The position numbers and the translations under genes are program-made. Below are positions 1 through 4,203 of a stretch of DNA of 6,973 bases, in pieces. The notes beneath the pieces were generated by a model that did no database searches, was not told the origin of the DNA, and saw nothing but the letters and a program-made list of their open reading frames with translations. Source of the stretch: Clostridia bacterium (GTDB lineage: Bacteria > Bacillota > Clostridia > Oscillospirales > Acutalibacteraceae); assembly GCA_017534365.1 (NCBI GenBank), contig JAFWCS010000123.1, forward strand, positions 1 through 6,973, read 5' to 3'. Within the stretch, counting starts at the first letter, position 1. Every line of letters starts with the position of its first letter.

Positions 1-128
1 AGGCAGGGATCTTCGTGGATCGACTTGACCAGGACCGCGCCCTTCTTGAGGTGTTCACGGAATTGCGGCGGAATCGCCATCCTGTTCACTTGATCGAAAC
101 ACCGGGTTTCTTTGCAGATTTCCAGCAC
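1..128 (-). CDS. MraZ/AbrB-like DNA-binding protein, N-terminal part (runs off left edge)
   Basis: About 42 residues are visible. The frame is open on the minus strand from a TAG at 180-182. The start chosen is GTG at 126-128, because an excellent Shine-Dalgarno (GGAAGGAGG, plus positions 137-145) lies 8 nt upstream. Initiation at the later ATG (78-80) would have no such site. Residues 12-24 read DQVNRMAIPPQFR, followed by EHL and, at about 38-43, EDPCL. This resembles the first half of MraZ, whose pattern is D-x-K-G-R-L-x-I/V-P-x-x-[FY]-R-E-x-L, then a strand, then a CL pair. It also resembles, more loosely, the AbrB/SpoVT swapped-hairpin fold. MraZ is a DNA-binding repressor of the division/cell-wall (dcw) cluster. 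The usual K-G-R-L is V-N-R-M here, so it may be a divergent paralogue. The assignment is an inference from a short fragment, and another AbrB-fold regulator is the main alternative. Confidence 0.5.
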   Translation of the reverse strand, partial: MLEICKETRCFDQVNRMAIPPQFREHLKKGAVLVKSIHEDPC

Positions 129-136
129 AGCGTCCG

Positions 137-145
137 CCTCCTTCC
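137..145 (-). promoter_or_regulatory. Strong Shine-Dalgarno fixing a GTG start
   Basis: GGAAGGAGG on the minus strand, with 8 nt between GGAGG and GTG at 126-128. It decides the start of the left-edge gene, since the first ATG in that frame is 15 codons further in and has no comparable site. Confidence 0.75.
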
Positions 146-165
146 ATGCTGCTCTCGGAATGGTT

Positions 166-210
166 CGGATGTGGTTCTGCTAAACAAAACTCCACAGAAC
201 TCAACATCCG
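166..210 (-). promoter_or_regulatory. Stem-loop in the 5' leader of the left-edge gene
   Basis: On the minus strand, CGGATGT (204-210) pairs with ACATCCG (166-172). Inside it, GTTCTG (195-200) pairs with CAGAAC (174-179). The terminal loop is about 13-15 nt and U-rich. The predicted transcription start (about 212) lies just ahead, so the hairpin would form the very 5' end of the message. There is no U-tract after it, so it is not a terminator. Messenger stabilisation or ligand/protein binding are possible roles; none is shown by the sequence. Confidence 0.5.
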
Positions 211-218
211 TCCCCATC

Positions 219-247
219 ATTATAATGGATGATTCCCAAAAAAGCAA
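219..247 (-). promoter_or_regulatory. Sigma-A promoter for the left-edge gene
   Basis: Reading on the minus strand: TTGCTT (242-247), a 17-nt spacer, then a perfect TATAAT (219-224). AT-rich DNA lies upstream (to about 280). The predicted start of transcription is near 212, giving a leader of about 85 nt before the GTG start. Confidence 0.65.
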
Positions 248-499
248 GTCCTTTTTTGTCAAATTTTCGAATTTTTAATATCCGCAAAGGCCGCAAACAG
301 CAAACCGGCCGGCGGGATCATCGGGATCTCACCGGCCGGATCAAACACAGGTTGTGGCAGCCGCCGGAATGCGGCACAAGATATGGCGCATCCGCTGATT
401 TCCATGCAAACGCGCCGACGGGCAGCCGTGAAGCGGCGCAAGACAAATTTTGTTGGCTTGCACAAATCGCGTGGAAACATTTCTTAGAATTTGTATAGC
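248..499. other. Gene-free spacer between gpr and the left-edge promoter
   Basis: No reading frame here has a ribosome binding site or recognisable product, although several open frames cross it. Two copies of CCGGCCGG (305-312 and 333-340) can pair around a spacer of about 20 nt, and GCCGC/GCGGC can pair near 358-373. Either may help end gpr transcription, but neither is followed by a clear U-run. In many Clostridia spoIIP lies just downstream of gpr; it is not present here. Confidence 0.5.
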
Positions 500-1345
500 T
501 CATGCGGTCAGAATCAGCATATCCTCCGGCGAAATCCCCGGCTGCAGCGCGCAGTTGAGCGCCAGCGCAGTCAGCTTTGACGCGCGCTCGATCAGCAGAT
601 CGATCTCCCGCGGCGTCACCATCATGGCCTGCGCCGCGCCGTCGGGCCGCCCCTGCGCCAGCAGGGCGGCGGCGTCCACGACCGTCGGCACCCCGACCGC
701 AATCACCGGCACGCCGACTGTCGCCGCGCTGATCTCCCGGCGGGCGTTTCCGACCCCGGAGCCGGGCACGATCCCCGAATCGCACAGCTGCACGGTGCTG
801 CCGAGCCGTTCGACGCTGCGGGCGGCCAGCGCGTCCAGCGCGACCACTGCCGCCGGATGCAGCATCTGCACCGCGCCGCGGATCCATTCGCTCGCCTCTG
901 CGCCGGTCTCCCCCAGCACGCCGGTCGCCAGCACGCTCACCGGGCGCAGGGCCTGCAGCCCGGTCTGGGCGAGCAGCTCTCCGGTGATGTGGCGCGTGGC
1001 AAACATCATGGCCGCGCAGCGCGGTCCGAACGCATCCGGCGTGATGCGCGGATTGCCGAGCCCGGCCACAAGAACCTCCCCTGCTTCCGGCAGCATCCGC
1101 AGCAGCTCGTCGCGCAGCGTGGGGAAGCTGCCGTCGATATACTGCGCATGCGTGGCGAAGGGCGCGACCTCCACCGTCACATAGCGCCCGACCGGTTTGC
1201 CCGCCGCCGCGGCGCCCTGCGCGTCCAGCACCGTGATCCGGGTCACCTTCGCCTGCGGCGCTTCTTCCGTCTCGATCCGCAGTCCCGGCGTCTCCGGCGC
1301 AAGCGTTTCACAGCTTTCCAGCGCCAAATCCGTGCGAATTGTCAT
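500..1345 (-). CDS. gpr: GPR endopeptidase (germination protease)
   Basis: 281 residues. GPR is an atypical (A25 family) protease that degrades small acid-soluble spore proteins in the core early in germination. It is made in the forespore as a zymogen. Family hallmarks visible: RTDLALE at 4-10; GLGNPRITPDAFGPR at 95-109, with Asp104; a PVSVLATGVLGETGAEASEW block from 135; VALDALAARS at 168-177, with Asp171; and VPTVVDAA at 219-226. Asp104 and Asp171 sit where the two functional aspartates of Bacillus GPR are placed. The protein is shorter than the roughly 370-residue Bacillus enzyme, mostly through loss of an insert before MVTPREID (242-249). ATG at 1345 is preferred over an upstream ATG (1402), because the family homology starts at IRTDLA and only weak GGGG/GGGA sites precede either. 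This leaves almost no propeptide. It is divergent from rpsT. Confidence 0.95.
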   Translation of the reverse strand: MTIRTDLALESCETLAPETPGLRIETEEAPQAKVTRITVLDAQGAAAAGKPVGRYVTVEVAPFATHAQYIDGSFPTLRDELLRMLPEAGEVLVAGLGNPRITPDAFGPRCAAMMFATRHITGELLAQTGLQALRPVSVLATGVLGETGAEASEWIRGAVQMLHPAAVVALDALAARSVERLGSTVQLCDSGIVPGSGVGNARREISAATVGVPVIAVGVPTVVDAAALLAQGRPDGAAQAMMVTPREIDLLIERASKLTALALNCALQPGISPEDMLILTA

Positions 1346-1363
1346 AAAAATCCCGTTCCCCTC

Positions 1364-1392
1364 TTGATTTTTTTCCGCTTTGCGTGTATAAT
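1364..1392 (+). promoter_or_regulatory. Upstream rpsT promoter P1
   Basis: TTGATT (1364-1369), a 17-nt spacer and TATAAT (1387-1392) face rpsT. The predicted start is near 1399, giving a leader of about 120 nt. The same bases read on the minus strand as GATTATA (1387-1393), close to the sigma-G -10 pattern CATnhTA and about 40 nt from the gpr start. The matching -35 is poor, so a gpr promoter there is only possible. Confidence 0.55.
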
Positions 1393-1396
1393 CATC

Positions 1397-1448
1397 GCGC
1401 ACACGGCCGTTTTTGGCGGCATTTTTCGTGCGCAGCGTATATTTTTTT
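1397..1448 (+). promoter_or_regulatory. Leader hairpin with U-run between the two rpsT promoters
   Basis: GCGCAC (1397-1402) pairs with GTGCGC (1428-1433). A smaller inner stem, GCCG/CGGC (1406-1409 with 1417-1420), fits inside. An 8-nt gap then leads to seven T residues (1442-1448). This looks like a weak terminator or attenuator acting only on P1 transcripts, since P2 starts downstream of it. Confidence 0.4.
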
Positions 1449-1458
1449 AAAAAATTCC

Positions 1459-1487
1459 TTGCATTTAACGAAAAAGTGTGTTAAGAT
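1459..1487 (+). promoter_or_regulatory. Proximal rpsT promoter P2
   Basis: TTGCAT (1459-1464), 17 nt, then TAAGAT (1482-1487). A near-consensus GATAAT overlaps at 1485-1490. The transcript would start near 1494, just ahead of the ribosome binding site. Confidence 0.6.
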
Positions 1488-1517
1488 AATTTCCTGTATG
1501 AAGAAGGAGGTGTCGAG

Positions 1518-1769
1518 ATGCCCAATATTAAATCGGCGAAAAAAAGAGTGATCGTCAACAAGACCAGAGCCGCCAGAAACAAATCCCGCAACACTGCGCT
1601 CAAAACTGCGATCAAAAAGGCGAACGCCGCTGCGAACGCGCAGTCTCCCGAGACGGAAGCGCTTGTCAGAGCTGCGATCAAAAAAGTCGATCAGGCTGCT
1701 GCGAAGGGTTTGATCCACAAGAACAATGCCGCGCACAAAAAGTCCGCGCTCGCGCAGCTTGTGAAATAA
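1518..1769 (+). CDS. rpsT: 30S ribosomal protein S20
   Basis: 83 residues, the usual size for S20. It is a lysine/alanine-rich helical bundle protein that binds 16S rRNA and helps assemble the small subunit. The N-terminus MPNIKSAKKRVIVNKTR and the later AAAKGLIHKNNAAHKKS (60-76) are characteristic of the family. The start is set by AAGGAGGT (1504-1511), 7 nt before ATG. Base composition is A-rich, and codon use is biased like a highly expressed gene, unlike the GC-rich neighbours. It forms a single-gene unit with two promoters upstream and a terminator right after it, divergent from gpr, an arrangement commonly seen in Clostridia. Confidence 0.97.
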   Translation: MPNIKSAKKRVIVNKTRAARNKSRNTALKTAIKKANAAANAQSPETEALVRAAIKKVDQAAAKGLIHKNNAAHKKSALAQLVK

Positions 1770-1780
1770 GACTGCCAATC

Positions 1781-1823
1781 AAAAGACTGCGAACATAAAT
1801 TTTATGGCCGCAGTCTTTTAAAT
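1781..1823 (+). terminator. rpsT intrinsic terminator
   Basis: AAAAGACTGCG (1781-1791) pairs perfectly with CGCAGTCTTTT (1809-1819). CATA/TATG can extend the stem inside the loop. The right arm ends in TTTT and is followed by AT-rich sequence. The hairpin lies 11 nt past the rpsT stop and just before the next promoter. The A-run on the left arm could let it work on both strands. Confidence 0.85.
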
Positions 1824-1827
1824 TTTA

Positions 1828-1856
1828 TTGACATTTTCATTGCAGTCCGTTATAAT
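1828..1856 (+). promoter_or_regulatory. Consensus sigma-A promoter for the 62-residue membrane peptide gene
   Basis: Perfect TTGACA (1828-1833), a 17-nt spacer and perfect TATAAT (1851-1856). The predicted start is near 1863, leaving a leader of about 28 nt. It is among the strongest-looking promoters in the window. Confidence 0.85.
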
Positions 1857-1890
1857 GAAAACATAAAAATGGAAATCGGAGGATTATATC

Positions 1891-2079
1891 ATGGAACTGT
1901 TTAAAAAGATCATGAAGATCACCGCCATCGTTATCGCTGTTGCGGCTGCGATTGCCGGCATTTATTTCGCCGTCAAAAAGCTGCTTGAGAAGAAGAACGC
2001 CAAGGCAGATCTTGAAGAGAACTACGTTTCCTGCTCCTGCATGGAGCCGGCGGAGCCCGCCGCAGCTCCCGCGCAATAA
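1891..2079 (+). CDS. Small single-span membrane protein of unknown function
   Basis: 62 residues. The start is supported by GGAGGA (1878-1883), 8 nt before ATG. A short basic N-terminus (LFKKIMK) precedes one hydrophobic segment at about 9-27 (KITAIVIAVAAAIAGIYF). Then come a charged stretch with KKLLEKKNAK (29-38), an acidic DLEENYVSCSC (about 40-50) with two cysteines, and an Ala/Pro/Glu-rich tail. The positive charge on both flanks leaves orientation open. I do not recognise a named family. The gene stands alone between its own consensus promoter and a strong terminator, so the cell appears to make a good deal of it. The CxC pair could bind metal or form a disulfide, but that is a guess. 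Confidence 0.8.
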   Translation: MELFKKIMKITAIVIAVAAAIAGIYFAVKKLLEKKNAKADLEENYVSCSCMEPAEPAAAPAQ

Positions 2080-2093
2080 AATCAGACCCCGAT

Positions 2094-2128
2094 CAGCCGG
2101 GCGTGTTTTCACGCCCGGCTGTTCTTTT
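2094..2128 (+). terminator. Intrinsic terminator of the 62-residue gene
   Basis: CAGCCGGGCGTG (2094-2105) pairs with CACGCCCGGCTG (2110-2121) around a TTTT loop, a perfect 12-bp GC-rich stem. It is followed by TTCTTTTTT. The convergent reading frame on the other strand stops right at the end of this U-run (2130). Confidence 0.92.
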
Positions 2129-2129
2129 T

Positions 2130-2228
2130 TCATTTTTCCTTTGGCTTTGTGAGAAACGCCGCAGCCGGGCCGCGGAGCACGGCCGCCAGCGCCCCGCCGA
2201 CCAAAAACGCTTTCAGCAGTTCCGGCAT
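2130..2228 (-). CDS. 32-residue peptide with SpoVA-like N-terminus, micro-gene or remnant
   Basis: The peptide begins MPELLKAFLVGGAL and ends TKPKEK. The LKAFLVGG stretch is like the start of SpoVAC/SpoVAE, membrane proteins needed for dipicolinate movement in spores. The rest (about 15-26, AAVLRGPAAAFL) does not continue the family, and the usual roughly 115-150 residues are missing. In favour of a real gene: an excellent Shine-Dalgarno, GGAGGG (within plus positions 2232-2240), 7 nt before ATG at 2228, and a stop exactly at the edge of the convergent terminator. Against it: the small size and no clear promoter. A GCATA (minus strand, plus 2297-2301) followed by AAAATA near 2273-2279 is only a weak sigma-G-like match. 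It could be a truncated spoVA gene, an unrelated one-helix peptide, or chance. Confidence 0.4.
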   Translation of the reverse strand: MPELLKAFLVGGALAAVLRGPAAAFLTKPKEK

Positions 2229-2323
2229 GCGTCTCCCTCCGATCTGCGCGGATCTTCTCCGTTTGTCTGCAGGTATTTTTGACAAAAAGCCGGGAAATAT
2301 GCGTGATTTTTGAAAATTGCCTA

Positions 2324-2352
2324 TTGACAAATGCGCTGCAAGCACATAATAT
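2324..2352 (+). promoter_or_regulatory. acpP promoter
   Basis: TTGACA (2324-2329), a 17-nt spacer and TAATAT (2347-2352). The expected start is near 2359, giving a leader of about 80 nt. It lies inside an upstream in-frame extension of the acpP frame, which argues against any start before 2438. Confidence 0.75.
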
Positions 2353-2363
2353 TGTTGTAGACC

Positions 2364-2390
2364 CTGATGCGCGTGAATGTCACGCATCAG
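2364..2390 (+). promoter_or_regulatory. 5' leader stem-loop of acpP
   Basis: CTGATGCGCGTGA (2364-2376) pairs with TCACGCATCAG (2380-2390), allowing a 2-nt bulge, to give an 11-bp stem with an ATG loop. It starts about 5 nt into the predicted transcript. No U-run follows, so it is not a terminator. A stabilising or regulatory role is an inference. Confidence 0.55.
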
Positions 2391-2437
2391 CAAACGGGGG
2401 ATCATATTTTCAAAAAACGAGAGGAGCACGATTTCTT

Positions 2438-2665
2438 ATGGTATTCGAAAAACTGAAAAAGATTATCAGCGAGCAGCTGGAGATTGATCAGAGCATCATC
2501 ACGGAGAACGCTTCCATTATCGGCGATCTCGGCGCTGACAGCCTCGACCTGATCGACCTGGCCATGTCCATCGAGGATGAGTATGAAATCGAAATGGGCG
2601 ACGATGCGCTTGAGCAGATCAAGACCGTCGGCGACCTTGTGGACTACATTGAGGATAAAATCTGA
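2438..2665 (+). CDS. acpP: Acyl carrier protein
   Basis: 75 residues, the standard ACP length. The protein carries growing fatty-acyl chains on a 4'-phosphopantetheine arm in type II fatty-acid synthesis, in the cytosol. The attachment site is Ser35 within GDLGADSLDLIDLAM (29-43), the classic DSL motif. The remaining helices (SIEDEYEIEMGDDALEQI) are strongly acidic, as expected. ATG at 2438 is preferred: GAGGAG (2421-2426) lies 11 nt upstream, and the promoter is downstream of any earlier start. The gene is alone rather than in a fab operon, with its own promoter and terminator. Residues match the family throughout, and nothing is missing. Confidence 0.97.
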   Translation: MVFEKLKKIISEQLEIDQSIITENASIIGDLGADSLDLIDLAMSIEDEYEIEMGDDALEQIKTVGDLVDYIEDKI

Positions 2666-2673
2666 TTTTCAAG

Positions 2674-2704
2674 GCATCCCGGCACCGGCTCGGGATGCTT
2701 TTTT
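2674..2704 (+). terminator. acpP intrinsic terminator
   Basis: GCATCCCG (2674-2681) pairs with CGGGATGC (2691-2698) around a 9-nt loop, followed by TTTTTT (2699-2704). It begins 8 nt past the acpP stop and lies between acpP and nagA. Confidence 0.9.
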
Positions 2705-2734
2705 CAATCGGCGAAGCCGAAAGGAGAACCGTCC

Positions 2735-3847
2735 ATGATTTTGAAAAACGCCGTGCTCTGCAATACGGAGTTTCAGTGGCAGCAAACCGATCTGACTGTT
2801 GAAAACGGCCGGATCACCGCAGTCGGCCCTGCGCACGAACCCGGCGAGGATTTCAGCGGCTGCAGCATTCTGCCGGGCATGATCGACCTGCACATTCACG
2901 GCTGCGCCGGCGCGGACGTTTCCTGCGGCGATCCGCAGGCCGTGGAAGCCGTCAGCCGCCGTCTGGCCGCCTGCGGCGTGACCTCCTTCTGCCCGACGAC
3001 GATGACCCTGCCGGAGGAAACGCTCGCGCGCAGCCTGCGCAGCGTTGCCGCCGTCATGGGGAAGGAACCCGGCGCCTATATCCACGGCGTCTATCTCGAA
3101 GGGCCGTTTCTGTCGCCGGAAAAGAAGGGCGCACAGGCGGCGGAGCATCTGCAATTGCCAAACGCGGCGCTGATCCGCCGGCTGCAGGCGCTCTGCCCGG
3201 TCCGCATGGTCGCGCTCGCGCCAGAGCTGCCGGGGTCAACGGCCTTCCTGCAGGAGATCGCCGGAGAACTGCCGGTCTCCATCGCCCATACCGCCGCCGA
3301 CGGCGCCTGCGTACGCCGGGCCATTGACGCCGGCGCGCGCCATGCGACGCATCTGTTCAACGCCATGACCGGGCTCAGCACGCGGGAGCCCGGCGCGGTC
3401 GGCGCAATTCTGGACAGCGGCGTCACGGCCGAGCTGATCTGCGACGGGATCCATATCTGCGACACGACGCTGCGCCTGGCCTTTCGCCTGCTGGGAGAGG
3501 ATCGCGCAGTGGTCATCAGCGACGCCATGATGGCGGCCGGGCTGCCGGACGGCGTCTACAGCCTCGGCGGGCAGACGGTCTATACCCGGGACGGCGCGGC
3601 GCGGCTCGCCGACGGCACGCTTGCGGGCAGCGTCAGCGATCTATTCAACGAATTCCGTCATCTTTGCGCGATCGGCATCCCGCCCCTGCAGGCCATCCGC
3701 GCCTGCTCGATCAATCCGGCGCGCGTCATCGGCGCAGACAGCGAAACCGGCAGCCTCGCGCCCGGCAAATCGGCGGATCTGCTGGTGCTCAGCGAAGACC
3801 TGCAGACGATCCGGGCCGTCTACGTGCGCGGGCAGCGTATTATATAA
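2735..3847 (+). CDS. nagA: N-acetylglucosamine-6-phosphate deacetylase
   Basis: 370 residues, normal for the family. The enzyme converts GlcNAc-6-phosphate to glucosamine-6-phosphate plus acetate in amino-sugar use and cell-wall recycling, in the cytosol. It has the amidohydrolase TIM-barrel fold, with the composite beta-sandwich formed by both ends. Metal and catalytic residues visible: His53 and His55 in IDLHIHG, Glu122 in GVYLEGPF, His185 in SIAHT, His206 in ATHLFNAM (with Asn209), His240 in CDGIH, and catalytic Asp263 in VISDAM. The retained HxH pair suggests a two-metal site as in Bacillus NagA, not the single-metal E. coli type. AAGGAG (2721-2726) lies 8 nt before ATG. No promoter is visible between the acpP terminator and nagA, so transcription may be readthrough from acpP. 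No nagB or sugar transporter is in view. Confidence 0.95.
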   Translation: MILKNAVLCNTEFQWQQTDLTVENGRITAVGPAHEPGEDFSGCSILPGMIDLHIHGCAGADVSCGDPQAVEAVSRRLAACGVTSFCPTTMTLPEETLARSLRSVAAVMGKEPGAYIHGVYLEGPFLSPEKKGAQAAEHLQLPNAALIRRLQALCPVRMVALAPELPGSTAFLQEIAGELPVSIAHTAADGACVRRAIDAGARHATHLFNAMTGLSTREPGAVGAILDSGVTAELICDGIHICDTTLRLAFRLLGEDRAVVISDAMMAAGLPDGVYSLGGQTVYTRDGAARLADGTLAGSVSDLFNEFRHLCAIGIPPLQAIRACSINPARVIGADSETGSLAPGKSADLLVLSEDLQTIRAVYVRGQRII

Positions 3848-3938
3848 TTGCTTATTATAATATCTTGAATGGATTCTTGCAGAATCAATTATTAAACACG
3901 CGCGCGGGCGCCTGCGTTTTATACAGTCCCTATGCGTA

Positions 3939-3980
3939 AAGGAAACCGCTTTACACGAATTCGTGTAAAGCGGTTTCCTT
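3939..3980. repeat. Perfect 42-bp palindrome
   Basis: The sequence from 3939 to 3980 is identical to its own reverse complement: 21-bp arms meeting at GAATTC (3957-3962), with AAGGAAACCGC at the outer end. As RNA it would fold into a very stable hairpin with only the middle bases open. It is 92 bp past nagA and is most simply a bidirectional terminator. It lacks a good U-run (only TT then GC), so a protein-binding or other role is possible. Confidence 0.85.
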
Positions 3981-3986
3981 GCATAT

Positions 3987-4063
3987 GTGGAAAACTTCGT
4001 TGAAAACGTGGAAAACTCTCTTTTATTTATCAAATTCAGAATAATAAATGTAAAGTTTTCCAC
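3987..4063. repeat. Cluster of GTGGAAAAC motifs, DnaA-box-like
   Basis: GTGGAAAAC occurs at 3987-3995 (preceded by T) and 4008-4016. A one-mismatch copy, GTTGAAAAC, lies at 3999-4007. An inverted copy, GTTTTCCAC, is at 4055-4063. TGTGGAAAA differs by one base from the DnaA-box complement TGTGGATAA. Whether DnaA binds is not known; the first three copies are directly repeated within 30 bp. Confidence 0.45.
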
Positions 4064-4079
4064 TTTACAAATCTTTTTC
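4049..4079. terminator. Hairpin with T-runs on both sides, likely bidirectional terminator
   Basis: TGTAAAGT (4049-4056) pairs with ACTTTACA (4062-4069) around a 5-nt loop. On the plus strand CTTTTT follows a few bases later; on the minus strand TTTATTATT follows. It lies about 135 nt past the end of the minus-strand phosphoesterase-acyltransferase operon and about 200 nt past nagA. Confidence 0.5.
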
Positions 4080-4203
4080 ATTCGCTTTCGGAATTATAAG
4101 ATGCTGCATATTCAACTTCCCCGTGCATACTTTTTTGCAGGGCGGTGGTCAATCTCTCGCAAAAAGCGCTGGTGTAAAGCTGTCTGCCCTTACTATATAA
4201 TTC

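Larger units (their letters stand above)
3848..4203. other. Gene-free convergent region after nagA
   Basis: AT-rich gap between convergent nagA and the acyltransferase gene. No supported reading frame is present; open frames here lack ribosome binding sites. It holds a small GATTCT/AGAATC hairpin (3872-3886), the large palindrome, the GTGGAAAAC cluster and a second hairpin, listed separately. Nothing further is seen in 4082-4203. Confidence 0.7.

Noticed and set aside
229..498. Open frames on both strands in the gpr downstream gap
   Set aside because: No ribosome binding sites, no recognisable product, and they cross the left-edge gene's promoter.
318..887. Long minus-strand frame and plus-strand frames across gpr
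   Set aside because: Low-complexity Arg/Ala/Gly or Ser/Ala-rich translations that overlap gpr in other frames; gpr has clear family motifs.
1346..1402. 19-residue N-terminal extension of gpr
   Set aside because: No ribosome site before ATG 1402, and family similarity begins at the later ATG. Kept only as an alternative.
2229..2429. Minus-strand 99-residue frame ending in the SpoVA-like peptide
   Set aside because: Only the last 32 codons have a ribosome site and family-like sequence; the upstream part lies opposite the acpP promoter and leader.
2279..2437. Upstream extension of acpP to give a 128-residue protein
   Set aside because: The acpP promoter and 5' stem-loop lie inside the extension, and 75 residues is the normal ACP size.
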